From positions 1 to 39,041 of the IMG/VR virus record IMGVR_UViG_3300050821_007639: a DNA stretch of 39,041 bases; one strand, given 5' to 3'. Each line of letters begins with the position of its first letter. Position 1 is the first letter of the stretch. Origin of the DNA: a virus. The notes below the pieces were generated by a model that saw only the letters and a program-made list of their open reading frames with translations, ran no database searches and had not been told where the DNA came from. Made by a program: the position numbers and the translations under genes. This document shows, in pieces, positions 5,091 through 13,408 of the stretch.

Positions 5091-6405
5091 GTGGGGATTT
5101 ATGACGGTGGCGATGGCGCGGGAGCAGGTCGCCGACCTCGAGCAGGCGATGCTGGTGGCACCGCGGCCGGATATTTGCGCGCAGCTGGCGGGGTGTTATT
5201 CGATGCTCGATCGGCGGGACCAGGCTTTGACGCTCTACGCGGCGGCGTGGAAGCTGCTGAAGACTGCGCCGATCGCGATTTCGTACGCGACGGCGTTGCG
5301 GGAACTGGGGCGGTTCGAGGAGGCGGGGCGGCTGACGGAGTACGCCTACTGGACGGAGCCGGAGAACGCATACATCCGGCTGATGCACGGGGAGACGCTG
5401 TTGCGCGCGGGGCTGTGGAAGGAGGCCTGGGCGCTGTACGACACGGGGCGGCCGACGAAGATGGGCGAAAAATTGCGGCTGTCCTTGCCGGCGCGGTGCC
5501 GGCAGTGGAATGGGCAGCAGCTCGGGTTCGATGAATTTTTGCTAGTGCTGATGGAGGGCGGTGCGGGCGACCGGATTAACTATGCGCGATGGCTGGCGGT
5601 GCTTTCGGAGCGGGCGCCGAACTGGAAAGTGTTTTGTTATCCGCCGCAGCTCGAGCTGTTTCGGCGCTGGCTGGGGACGGGGCGCGTTGTCCAGGACGGT
5701 GACACGATCTCAGAGTGGAACGAGGCGGAGGGGGTCTGGTGGACTACGGTGTTTGCGCTGCCGGCTAATTTTTGCGCGGGGCCGCAGGAGGTGCCGCAGT
5801 GGGGAAATGAAAACTTCAGGATGAAATTTGGCCGGCGGCAGATCACGAAAACGCCAGAGGACACCCGGGCGGACTGGAATGGGCAGCCGCAGCTCACCGC
5901 AAGCAATGAGATGGTGAAGAAATATAATTTTCTCTTGAACGACGATCTGCCGATCGTCGGGATTTGCTGGGAGGCGGCGGAGCTTTCGCCGGTGGGGGAT
6001 CCGGAGGGGCGGAAGGTGCGTTCGCTGACGGAGGCGCAGGCGATGCGGCTGGTATGCATGACGGGGGACCGGGTGCACTGGGTGGGCGTGCAGCACCGGA
6101 AGAAATTGGGATTTCCGGTGACGAGTGTCCCATTCGACACGTGGGAGGAGACGGCAGGGCTACTGGAGAACCTGGACGCGCTGTTGACGGTGGACACGGG
6201 GACGATGCACCTGGCGGGGGCGCTGCGGCGTCCTCTGGGGATTTTGCTGGGGTCGAATTCGGATTGGAAGTTTCTGGCGAAGGGGGCTTGCCCGTTTTAT
6301 CGGAGCGCGAAGCTGTACCGGAACGGGCTTGGCGGCGGGTTCGATCGTGCGGTCGATTTAGCGATCGCTGCGATCCGGAGGGATAGGCTTGAGGCTTTTG
6401 GATGA
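5083..6405 (+). CDS. TPR-repeat glycosyltransferase-like protein (GT9 / heptosyltransferase fold)
   Basis: This encodes 440 residues. Residues about 1-125 are tetratricopeptide repeats (QLAGCYSMLDRRDQALTLY, then ALRELGRFEEAGRL and HGETLLRAGLWKEAWALY). Residues about 150-430 resemble the ADP-heptose:LPS heptosyltransferase (GT9) fold, with LLVLMEGGAGDRINYAR in the acceptor domain and the characteristic VDTGTMHLAGAL near residue 368 in the donor domain, then LLGSNSDWKFL and CPFYRSAKLYR. It would transfer a sugar from an activated nucleotide to a virion protein, DNA or host surface glycan; the target is unknown. ATG 5083 was chosen, with ATG 5101 possible. A separately promoted decoration-like gene follows directly, which makes virion glycosylation an attractive guess. 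Confidence 0.8.
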   Translation: MPEWGFMTVAMAREQVADLEQAMLVAPRPDICAQLAGCYSMLDRRDQALTLYAAAWKLLKTAPIAISYATALRELGRFEEAGRLTEYAYWTEPENAYIRLMHGETLLRAGLWKEAWALYDTGRPTKMGEKLRLSLPARCRQWNGQQLGFDEFLLVLMEGGAGDRINYARWLAVLSERAPNWKVFCYPPQLELFRRWLGTGRVVQDGDTISEWNEAEGVWWTTVFALPANFCAGPQEVPQWGNENFRMKFGRRQITKTPEDTRADWNGQPQLTASNEMVKKYNFLLNDDLPIVGICWEAAELSPVGDPEGRKVRSLTEAQAMRLVCMTGDRVHWVGVQHRKKLGFPVTSVPFDTWEETAGLLENLDALLTVDTGTMHLAGALRRPLGILLGSNSDWKFLAKGACPFYRSAKLYRNGLGGGFDRAVDLAIAAIRRDRLEAFG

Positions 6406-6446
6406 GCGATCGTTTCTCGATTGGAGGAGAAAAAGAAATTTGGCAT

Positions 6447-6475
6447 TTGACATCATCTGGTGGCGGTTCTAGTCT
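6447..6475 (+). promoter_or_regulatory. Promoter for the decoration-like gene
   Basis: Perfect TTGACA (6447-6452), a 17-base spacer and TAGTCT (6470-6475), with an operator-like inverted repeat starting 12 bases after the -10 box. A GGAGGAG just upstream (6424-6430) is not placed to serve the gene at 6504. Confidence 0.6.
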
Positions 6476-6486
6476 GTGCGCGCGTG

Positions 6487-6501
6487 TGGTAGGGCATACC
6501 A
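6487..6501. promoter_or_regulatory. Operator 2 (TGGTAG-N3-ATACCA), decoration-like gene
   Basis: The inverted repeat has one mismatch in the right arm and one additional flanking pair (G6486 with C6502). It lies at the expected transcription start. A GTG at 6486, in frame with the following gene, is embedded in it. Confidence 0.65.
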
Positions 6502-6503
6502 CA

Positions 6504-7190
6504 ATGGCTGGTGACGACTGGTTTAGTGGCTGGAAAAAGAAAATGCGGCGCATGGAGGCGTGGATGAATCGGAATCGAGCGATCGGTTGGAATCTGACCT
6601 GGAAGGGAATTCGTTGGCAGAATTTGGTGTTGGCGATCGGCGGGAAGCCGGGGCTCTTGACGCCGGCGCAGATCACCGGGGCCGTGGGCGGGGTGTTTAA
6701 CGACGCGTCGGGGAACCAGTTTAATTTGCTGGCGCCGGGATCGTCGCGGCTGGAGCAGATCCCGTTCCGCGTGAAGGCGTCGGGCTGGGTGAAGATTCCG
6801 GCGGGAACGTTCACGGCGACGCTAGTGGCGGCGCTGTACGGCGTGGCGGGAGCGGCGGCGTGGACGGCGGCCTCCGGCAACCAGATTGCGGCGTCGACGT
6901 CGCTTTCGATCACGCAATCGGGCACGACGGCGGTGGTGATCCCGTTCGAGATCGAAGTGCTGTGCGAAGGCGACTCGACGTCGGGCATCCTGCAGGGCCT
7001 GATGCAGGACATCGTGAACAACGTGAAGGACTCGACGAACAACGGGGCGGTGCTGACACACAACCCGACGGGCGTGAACTTCGCGACGGAGCCGCCGCTG
7101 CAATTTGCGGCGGGCGTGACGCTGACGAACGCGCAGACGACCGCGATCGTAAACATGAACCAGGGCTCGTTTTTCATGGAAGCAGCGTAG
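6504..7190 (+). CDS. Putative virion decoration / fibre-like beta-sandwich protein
   Basis: This encodes 228 residues. After a basic N-terminal helix (about 1-45) the protein is rich in Thr, Ala, Gly and Val, with alternating strands. It ends in AQTTAIVNMNQGSFFMEA, similar in style to the C-terminal jelly-roll of phage head fibres and decoration proteins that end in a SxF motif. ATG 6504 was chosen because AGGG lies 9 bases upstream; GTG 6486 inside the operator and ATG 6402 are alternatives, but 6402 would put the promoter within coding sequence. It has its own operator-controlled promoter, unlike the main structural operon. That is odd for a virion protein, and expression in lysogens is worth considering. 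Confidence 0.6.
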   Translation: MAGDDWFSGWKKKMRRMEAWMNRNRAIGWNLTWKGIRWQNLVLAIGGKPGLLTPAQITGAVGGVFNDASGNQFNLLAPGSSRLEQIPFRVKASGWVKIPAGTFTATLVAALYGVAGAAAWTAASGNQIAASTSLSITQSGTTAVVIPFEIEVLCEGDSTSGILQGLMQDIVNNVKDSTNNGAVLTHNPTGVNFATEPPLQFAAGVTLTNAQTTAIVNMNQGSFFMEAA

Positions 7191-7276
7191 AGGTCTCGTT
7201 TCAGAGGGGAAGTCTGGGGCGGGCGGCTGGGTGAGCAGCTGCTCCGCTCCGGACTCTTCGTGTGAAAGGCGGATTT

Positions 7277-7690
7277 ATGGCCAGTGATGAGACGAAATCG
7301 GGCGCCGAGCATGTACTGGCGCACGGGACGGCGCGGACGCGGGCCGCGGCCGGCGCGCGGCATAGCGGCACTGACGGGAAGCGGAAAGTCGTGACGACGC
7401 ACGGCCCTTCGCATGGGGCTCAGGGTAAAGCGGGTAAACGGATCAAACGGATGGTAATCGAGCCGGCGGACGACGGCAGCCATGTGATCCGGCACGAACA
7501 TCACCAACCGGACGGCGAGATGGGCATGGCGGGCCCGCGCCATGAGGATGAGACGTACACCGCGCCGGACACCGAAGCGCTGAAGCAGCACATCGAGGAG
7601 CACCTGGGCGGCGGGGGCGGGGCCGAGGAAGCGCCGGCGGAGGAAGAGGCCGCGGAGGCCGGCGGCGGCAGCGGTGGTACGGCGGCTTAG
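7277..7690 (+). CDS. Hypothetical charged protein, low complexity
   Basis: This encodes 137 residues. ATG 7277 was chosen, with AAAGGCGG upstream. It has no hydrophobic core segments. The N-terminus holds GAEHVLAHGTARTRA, a peptide repeated in the next protein and backed by a 20-bp identical DNA run (7313-7332 and 7754-7773). The middle is His- and Lys-rich, and the C-terminus is a Gly/Glu/Ala tail. It is probably disordered. The function is unknown. The 86 bases before it hold a palindrome (7233-7244) but no promoter that I can support. Confidence 0.6.
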   Translation: MASDETKSGAEHVLAHGTARTRAAAGARHSGTDGKRKVVTTHGPSHGAQGKAGKRIKRMVIEPADDGSHVIRHEHHQPDGEMGMAGPRHEDETYTAPDTEALKQHIEEHLGGGGGAEEAPAEEEAAEAGGGSGGTAA

Positions 7691-7702
7691 CCCGGGGGCG
7701 TG

Positions 7703-8296
7703 ATGCATCGTAGTTCGGCAGAGGATGAGATTCTTTCCCGTGGGGCGCAGCACGTACTGGCGCACGGGACGGCTCGCACGCGGGCGGGCGGCATTGAACC
7801 GGAGAGCGGCGTCAAACGGTGGGCTCTGGCGTTCGTTGGAGGAAAGGACACCGGTAATCAGCCGAAGTCGTGCTTCGTGTGCCCATTTTTATACATTAAC
7901 CAAAGGCGGTGCCAGGTGCACGGGCCGGACATTGTCATCGACCGCGTGCTGAAGGACGGGGAACAGTATGTGCCGGTTTGCACCTACCAAAAGGGCGGCA
8001 CGCCGCGCGCCGTCGAGGACTACGAAGTCGTCTACAACGTCAACCGACTCGGCGCCGACGCAGCAGAGGACACGGGCCTGGAGTGGGCGAAAGGAACGGG
8101 CACGAACTGTGGCGGATACGCCGGCGGCGCGGATTGTGAACACTTCTACATCACGGATGGCAAAGGAATCGATGGCCTGTGCAAGCTGATGACAGTCAAG
8201 GATCGGGATGTCGATTGGGATGACTGCTGCGACGGGCATGAGGGCGAGCACCTCACATGGCAAGAGGCGCAGCAGCTACTGAACATCGAAGAGTAG
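7703..8296 (+). CDS. Hypothetical cysteine-rich protein
   Basis: This encodes 197 residues. It begins with the same tag as the previous protein (GAQHVLAHGTARTRA). It then has CFVCPF, a second group with RCQVHG and VCTYQKGG, a third with NCGG and DCEHF, and a DDCCDGHEGEH run near the end. The cysteines, histidines and aspartates suggest two or more metal sites. No enzyme family is recognised. GTG 7700 is an alternative start. Its place upstream of the packaging genes gives no clear role. Confidence 0.65.
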   Translation: MHRSSAEDEILSRGAQHVLAHGTARTRAGGIEPESGVKRWALAFVGGKDTGNQPKSCFVCPFLYINQRRCQVHGPDIVIDRVLKDGEQYVPVCTYQKGGTPRAVEDYEVVYNVNRLGADAAEDTGLEWAKGTGTNCGGYAGGADCEHFYITDGKGIDGLCKLMTVKDRDVDWDDCCDGHEGEHLTWQEAQQLLNIEE

Positions 8297-8333
8297 AAGT
8301 CGCGGCAAGGCGGCCTTAAAAAGGAGAAATGCG

Positions 8334-8783
8334 ATGGCGACCATTCGCGTGAGTTACGGATGCGGGTGCATCCGGATGCTGGAAACGCCCGGGCGGGAGG
8401 ACCCGCAAGGCCTCCTGGCCCAGAAAGCGGCGGCCGGAACGACGCACACGACGCCGCACGGCTGCCCGACGCACGAGAAGACGTATCACGCCCCGCCGAT
8501 TCCCGGGCACGAGCATTCCCCGGGCGCGCGCGGGACCGACGCACGGGCCGAGGAGGCGGCGGCCGCGGACCTAGCGGCGCTGGTGGCCGCCCGGAATTTG
8601 CAGACGATTGCAAAAGCCGAGCCGGCGCCGGGCGCGCCGATCCCGATCGCGCCGGCCGCCTTCGGGAGAGTGCTGGACCGGGCGGTGGCGAGGGCGAAGG
8701 GCGAGCCCGTCGACGTGGTGACCTACGAAGACGGGGCGGTGGAAGTGGACGGGAAGGTGTACGCGCTCGACGAGGTCGCCTAA
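8334..8783 (+). CDS. Hypothetical protein
   Basis: This encodes 149 residues with AAGGAG upstream. The first 60 residues include YGCGCIRM, HGCPTHEK and several histidines, which could bind zinc. The middle is an Ala/Glu-rich helix, and the C-terminus (VDVVTYEDGAVEVDGKVYALDEV) forms a small beta hairpin unit common in phage head-proximal proteins. A copy of the dispersed 18-bp palindrome lies inside the gene (8597-8614). The function is unknown. Confidence 0.65.
   Translation: MATIRVSYGCGCIRMLETPGREDPQGLLAQKAAAGTTHTTPHGCPTHEKTYHAPPIPGHEHSPGARGTDARAEEAAAADLAALVAARNLQTIAKAEPAPGAPIPIAPAAFGRVLDRAVARAKGEPVDVVTYEDGAVEVDGKVYALDEVA
8597..8614. repeat. Dispersed 18-bp palindrome, copy 2
   Basis: TTTGCAGACGATTGCAAA matches the consensus at 16 of 18 positions and lies inside a coding gene. 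Confidence 0.65.
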
Positions 8784-8824
8784 AGAACCCTTCGCGCTCA
8801 GGCGCCCAGGGTAAAGGAGCCACG

Positions 8825-9073
8825 ATGCCGGGACCGGGATTGCCGAAGCCGTTTACACGCAGCGCGGCGCAGAAGCTGCCGCACCCGTGCGATGTGCAAT
8901 TCAACGCCGTACAGCAGGCCTCCTACACCTTGGCGGCGGGCAAGGTGGCGGGCGGCGTCGGCTTCACCGTGCCGGCCGCGGCGGTGCACCCGACGCCGTG
9001 CGATTCGCAGTTCGATCTGATCGTGCAAATCGCTTACAACGCCAAGTATGGAACGGACGGGGTGCCGCAGTAA
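8825..9073 (+). CDS. Small protein with an internal repeat
   Basis: This encodes 82 residues, with AAAGGAG upstream of ATG 8825. Two halves are alike: HPCDVQFNAVQQASYTLAAG and TPCDSQFDLIVQIAYNAKYG, so it arose by internal duplication or forms a pseudo-symmetric fold. It ends two bases before the terminase start. A small-terminase role is possible by position only; the protein lacks an evident DNA-binding helix-turn-helix. It could equally be a minor head protein. Confidence 0.55.
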   Translation: MPGPGLPKPFTRSAAQKLPHPCDVQFNAVQQASYTLAAGKVAGGVGFTVPAAAVHPTPCDSQFDLIVQIAYNAKYGTDGVPQ

Positions 9074-9075
9074 CG

Positions 9076-10971
9076 ATGGCGAAGGGGCGACCGGCGGATT
9101 ACGAATTGCTCGCAGAGGACGAGCGGGCGCGGCTGCGCGGGCTCGCGGGCGGGGATGAGGCGAAGTATAAGCGCCTGCTGATGCAGGCGCTGCGGGCGGC
9201 GAAGAAACGCCAGGCCGCGCGCGCGCTGGCCAGCGTCGGGGATCCGGTGGCGCCGGCGGGGCAGCTGCACTTCGCCGGCGAAGAGTTTGATCTCGAGGTA
9301 TACGACAAGAATCACAAGAACGAATTGCGTCGGCGCTGTCAGACCGACCTGTTTTTCCTCTGCAAAGAAATCTTCGGACGGGACGTGACGGAGCGGACGC
9401 ACGGGCCCGTCTTCGCCTTCCTGGGCAGCCCCGATCCGGACCGGCCGCTCGAGGACCAGCCCGATCCGATCCGCGAGCGCATCTGGCGCGATCCGCGCGG
9501 GACGTTTAAATCCTCCCTGCTTTGTGACCTCGCGATCCAATACACGATTTGCTTTCCGGAAATTCGCATCCTGTTCCTCGGTGGTGAAAAATCGCTGGCC
9601 TTCGGCTCGCTGGATATGTACACCGAGGCGTTTGTGATTCGCGGGGAGCCGACACGCTTTCAGCGCCTGTTTCCGGAGTTCTGTATTCATCCTGGCGAAA
9701 AGTATGAGCGGAAATATGTGGCGCCGTGCCGGCGGAATCCGAAGCGGCACCGCGAGCCGACGGCCTGGGCGAATTCGATCGATTCGGCGCTATCAGGCTG
9801 GCACCCCGATCTGCTCGTTCCGGACGACGTCGAGAACGACGAGAACATGGAGAACTATGAGCGCATCGGCAAGGTGAAGAAAGTCTTCTGGATGGCGTTT
9901 AAGCTGCTAGAACCTGTGCACGGACGCATGTTTTCAGGCGGGACGCGGCATGATCCGAACGACCTGGGCGGGGAGCTGATCGCGGAGCCCTCACCGCGGC
10001 GGAAGTGCCTGGTGCGGGCGGCGCTGTGGCCCAAGCTGGAGCTCGCGGCGGACCGGCGGAAGCAGCTTGAGGCGCAGCTGCGAGACCCGAACGTGCCTTC
10101 GTCAGCATTCGATCTGAACGATTGGGAGCTGCTCTTTCCGGAGCGGCTGTCGTTCGCATTTCTGATGTCACAGCGCGGGCCGGGGCTGGAGAAGTTTCAG
10201 ACGTTTGGATCGCAATATCTGAACGACCCCGTGGTGGCGGCCGGGCAGGCGACCTTTACGATCGAGGCGCTGCGGGAGGCCTCCGTGCCCGCGAACATGG
10301 TGCCAGCGATGGGCGAGATTTTCATGTCCGTGGACCTGGCCTATGCCACGAAGCGCGGCAGCGACTATACGACGATCGCCTTTGGCCTAGTGGATCAAAA
10401 CCAGCGGCTCTTCATCACTGAACTTCTTCGCGGGCGATTTGTAACGCACGAACTGGTTTGGAATATGGTGGATAGCTTCCGGCGATGGATGCCGGTGATC
10501 ATGGACGTGGAAGATACGCCGGGCGCGCGCTGGCTCCTCTCCGACCTCGACCGCATGGCCGCCGATCTGGGCGTGCATCTGAAAGTCGATTGGATTCCGG
10601 TGGACGCGTCGCCGAAGGCGAAAGATGGGCGCGTGAAATCGCTCGAGGATTTGCTGTTTCAGCGGCGTTTGTTTTTTTCGAATTCGATCGCCTGCATGGA
10701 CGATTTGTACAAGGAGTTCTGCGGATACGGCAAGGAAGCGCACGACGACATTCCCGACGTGATTTCGCAGATCGCGGTGCGGCATGTGCGGCGCCTGGTC
10801 GAGGGGATGGACGTGCCGGATTCGCCGTACGATCGCGCGGAGGAAGAGCGGCGGATGGAGCTGCACGACATGGTGTATCGCACGGGGCGCTATGCGAGGG
10901 AAGAGGAGCCGCCACCTCCGCCGGCGAATCCGTACGCGCTAGAGGAAATCATGCCAGGGTTGGACGGATGA
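9076..10971 (+). CDS. terL: Large terminase subunit (packaging ATPase and nuclease)
   Basis: This encodes 631 residues. The ATPase domain has a Walker A-like DPRGTFKSS near residue 143 and Walker B with DLLVPDDVEND near residue 247. The RNase H-fold nuclease has its expected acidic residues in MSVDLAYATKRGSDYT (near 418), IMDVEDTPG (near 476) and HDDIPDVISQ (near 557). It pumps DNA into the prohead and cuts the concatemer. ATG 9076 was chosen because it directly precedes the family-like region and follows the previous stop; the reading frame extends further upstream but overlaps the preceding gene. It overlaps the MazG-like gene by four bases. Confidence 0.92.
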   Translation: MAKGRPADYELLAEDERARLRGLAGGDEAKYKRLLMQALRAAKKRQAARALASVGDPVAPAGQLHFAGEEFDLEVYDKNHKNELRRRCQTDLFFLCKEIFGRDVTERTHGPVFAFLGSPDPDRPLEDQPDPIRERIWRDPRGTFKSSLLCDLAIQYTICFPEIRILFLGGEKSLAFGSLDMYTEAFVIRGEPTRFQRLFPEFCIHPGEKYERKYVAPCRRNPKRHREPTAWANSIDSALSGWHPDLLVPDDVENDENMENYERIGKVKKVFWMAFKLLEPVHGRMFSGGTRHDPNDLGGELIAEPSPRRKCLVRAALWPKLELAADRRKQLEAQLRDPNVPSSAFDLNDWELLFPERLSFAFLMSQRGPGLEKFQTFGSQYLNDPVVAAGQATFTIEALREASVPANMVPAMGEIFMSVDLAYATKRGSDYTTIAFGLVDQNQRLFITELLRGRFVTHELVWNMVDSFRRWMPVIMDVEDTPGARWLLSDLDRMAADLGVHLKVDWIPVDASPKAKDGRVKSLEDLLFQRRLFFSNSIACMDDLYKEFCGYGKEAHDDIPDVISQIAVRHVRRLVEGMDVPDSPYDRAEEERRMELHDMVYRTGRYAREEEPPPPPANPYALEEIMPGLDG

Positions 10972-11288
10972 GCCTTGACCTACAGACCCTCCGGACAGCA
11001 AATCTCAAACGCTGCGAAGAGTCGTTTGGGATGCATGGCGGCCTCGATGGATGGAGCGAGATGGAGTGGGGTTGCGCGGCGGCTGGAGAGATGGGAGAGC
11101 TGTGTAATCTTCTAAAGAAGCGCGGCCGCGGCGAGGACATTTCTATCGGCGAAGTAATGAAGGAAGTGGCCGACGTGATTATCTACCTTGACCTTCTTGC
11201 TGCAAAGCTGCACGTACATCTGAGTGGCCCGATCCGTGACAAATTCAACGAAGTCAGTGATCGCGTTGGAAGCGCGGTGAAACTCTGA
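10968..11288 (+). CDS. MazG-like nucleotide pyrophosphohydrolase
   Basis: This encodes 106 residues. An all-alpha NTP-PPase pattern is visible: GEMGELCNLLKK (EXXE-type site near residues 40-46) and EVMKEVADVIIYLDLLAAKL (EXXD site near residues 67-71), the four acidic positions that bind magnesium. Such enzymes hydrolyse nucleoside triphosphates, and phage versions are thought to influence (p)ppGpp or deoxynucleotide pools. It sits between terminase and portal, overlapping both (ATGA and TGATG). That is an unusual place for a metabolic enzyme but means it is co-translated with packaging genes. Confidence 0.8.
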   Translation: MSLDLQTLRTANLKRCEESFGMHGGLDGWSEMEWGCAAAGEMGELCNLLKKRGRGEDISIGEVMKEVADVIIYLDLLAAKLHVHLSGPIRDKFNEVSDRVGSAVKL

Positions 11289-13381
11289 TGGCGCAAATGA
11301 GGGAATTGCCGGCGAAGGTGGCGCAGCCCGTCATGCGGGCCGATGTGAAGCTGCCACCTGATTCGGCGGCGCCGCCGGAGTATGTCAAGCAGGCGGAGCT
11401 GGACATTGTCGTGCAAGACGCGATTCGGTGCGACGCGTGGATCGGGACGGCCTGGGCGGCGCTGTGGCGCGAGTCGGATATTTTGTATCAGGCGCTGCGG
11501 TATACGTCCGGCTTCGAAGGGTCGCAGGTCGCGGCGCCGAATATTTCGCGGTTCACGGTGGCGAAGCTCGTCAATGCCGTGGTGCCGCAAATCATGAAGG
11601 CGCTGTTTTACCAGGATCCGCCGTTTTTGCTCAACGGCTATGCCGGCACCGCGGCTGAGACGCTGAAGGCAAAGATGTCGGTGTTGGGTTTTGTGCTGCG
11701 CGAGCCGGATGCGCAGGGGCGGACGTTCCGTTCGGAAGTGCAAAAAGGCTGGGAATCCTGCGCGATTTTCGGCACGCAGCTGTATGTGCGCGGCTGGAAC
11801 GAATCCGTCAAGCGGGTGAAGAAGTATAAACGGAAGGGGCAGCCGGCGACGGCGGAAACCCCGCTGGGGCAACTGAAAACGCACACCGCGGAAAGCGCGG
11901 AGTGGGAGATCGAGGGCGGCCCGGACGGCGTGGAAAAGCGCTGGTCGCGGCCGTTCCTGCGCTGGCTCGACCATCGCTATGCGCTGATGGACCCGGGCTG
12001 GGAAGAGCCGGACGCGCGCGCGGCGGAGTACCGGATGGTGCGGCGATACTTGACTTTCGATCAGCTGGACGATCTGCGCGATGAGCCGGGGTACGAGATT
12101 CCTCCGCGGCAGGAGTTGATCGATCTCTTTTTCCCGCCCGCGGAGCAAACGGCCACGCCGGGAACCGCGGAGACGTCGACGGCGGGGCTCACGACCGGCT
12201 GGGGCGGCACGATGCATGCCATGCCGCGGTACGAGGATTCGAGCGCCGACCCGCTGAATCATCCGCTTGAGGTGCTGGAACGCGAGGACGGCGACAAAGT
12301 AATCGTGGTGCTGCAGCGCAAGCTGGTGATCAAATCCGGCGCGAACGAGCTGAACGGGCACAGCTCGATGCTGTCTTCGAACTGGTGGAACGTGCCGTCG
12401 AGCGGCTGGGGCATGGGCGCGGGGCGGATTGTGGGGCAGGATCAGCGCGTCGATACGGGCGTGACGAACGCCATGCTGAAGATTTTGTCGTTCGCGGTGA
12501 ACCCGGACTACATCCGCGGCTCCGATGTGGACGTGTTGACGCAGAACATCCGATCACGCCTGGGCGGCGTGATCGCTTCGGCGAAGGATCCGAAGAACGC
12601 GTTCGTGCTGAAGGAGCAGCCAAAGGTGCCGGCGGAATGTATCTGGGCGCTGCAGAATTCGAAAAGCGAATCGGAATCGGCGATGGGCGCGGACCAGGAG
12701 ATGATCCAGGGCACGACGCCGGGGCAGGGCCGCTCGAGCCTGGGACGGACGGCGGCGGGCGCGACGGGAAAATTCCGCGCGGCGGCCACGCGGCTCGAGG
12801 GCCCGCTCGAGCAGTTCATCGAAAAAGTGTTTGTGCCGTACCTGCAATTCGCGGACGAAATGATCAACGATCGCATGCCATCGGATCAGCTCGTGGAGAT
12901 CGTGCGGAAGGAGCTTGGGCCGGATTTCAAATTCGATGAGGAAGAATATCGCAACACGGAGATCAAGAGTTACGAGGCGCTGGCCGGGGCGCATCTCGCG
13001 GCGCAGTCGGCGATGGCGCAGATCCTGCCGCTCCTGATCGAGCTGGTCTCGCAGCCTTCAGTGCTGCAGCAAATGTCGGAAGTGAACGGCGAGTACATGG
13101 ACTTCGACCGGATCGTGCGAGCGATCATGGACATGGCCGGCTGGCGCTACGAGCCGTTTATCAAGAAGATGACGGATGAGATGAAGCAGAGGATGGCGCA
13201 GAGGGCCGGTTCGCCCGCGGCAAAGACGCAGGAGCAGATGAAGCTGGCCGACCAGAAGGGCCGGATCGCCAGCGAGCAAATCGATCAGAAGGCGCAAGCG
13301 AGGGTGGCGGAGAAGTTGATTGTGCAGGGCGTGCTGCCTGAAGCGGAAGCGCCGGAGACGGATACCGGGCCGGTGATGTAA
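11288..13381 (+). CDS. Portal protein
   Basis: This encodes 697 residues, the size of podoviral portals. It follows the large terminase and precedes the scaffold and capsid genes, the conserved head order. The N-terminal third contains DAWIGTAWAALWRESDILYQALRY and the beta-rich wing region. The C-terminal quarter (after about residue 590) is helical and charged (DEMKQRMAQRAGS, KLADQKGRIASEQIDQKAQARV), fitting the crown or barrel helix of short-tailed phages. The dodecamer would form the DNA channel and terminase docking site. ATG 11288 overlaps the MazG-like stop. The call rests on size, order and style; I see no single diagnostic motif. Confidence 0.85.
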   Translation: MAQMRELPAKVAQPVMRADVKLPPDSAAPPEYVKQAELDIVVQDAIRCDAWIGTAWAALWRESDILYQALRYTSGFEGSQVAAPNISRFTVAKLVNAVVPQIMKALFYQDPPFLLNGYAGTAAETLKAKMSVLGFVLREPDAQGRTFRSEVQKGWESCAIFGTQLYVRGWNESVKRVKKYKRKGQPATAETPLGQLKTHTAESAEWEIEGGPDGVEKRWSRPFLRWLDHRYALMDPGWEEPDARAAEYRMVRRYLTFDQLDDLRDEPGYEIPPRQELIDLFFPPAEQTATPGTAETSTAGLTTGWGGTMHAMPRYEDSSADPLNHPLEVLEREDGDKVIVVLQRKLVIKSGANELNGHSSMLSSNWWNVPSSGWGMGAGRIVGQDQRVDTGVTNAMLKILSFAVNPDYIRGSDVDVLTQNIRSRLGGVIASAKDPKNAFVLKEQPKVPAECIWALQNSKSESESAMGADQEMIQGTTPGQGRSSLGRTAAGATGKFRAAATRLEGPLEQFIEKVFVPYLQFADEMINDRMPSDQLVEIVRKELGPDFKFDEEEYRNTEIKSYEALAGAHLAAQSAMAQILPLLIELVSQPSVLQQMSEVNGEYMDFDRIVRAIMDMAGWRYEPFIKKMTDEMKQRMAQRAGSPAAKTQEQMKLADQKGRIASEQIDQKAQARVAEKLIVQGVLPEAEAPETDTGPVM

Positions 13382-13408
13382 AGAAAAGTGCGAAGGCAAA
13401 AATCTTCA

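Noticed and set aside
6402-6503. Upstream start for the decoration-like gene
   Set aside because: It would place a perfect promoter and operator inside coding sequence; later starts are better placed.
7233-7244. Palindrome GAGCAGCTGCTC as a terminator or operator
   Set aside because: Short, no T-run, not repeated elsewhere and without a nearby promoter; recorded only.
5894-7765. 623-residue open frame on the minus strand
   Set aside because: Low-complexity, Arg/Pro-rich translation opposite well-formed genes; typical shadow in GC-rich DNA.
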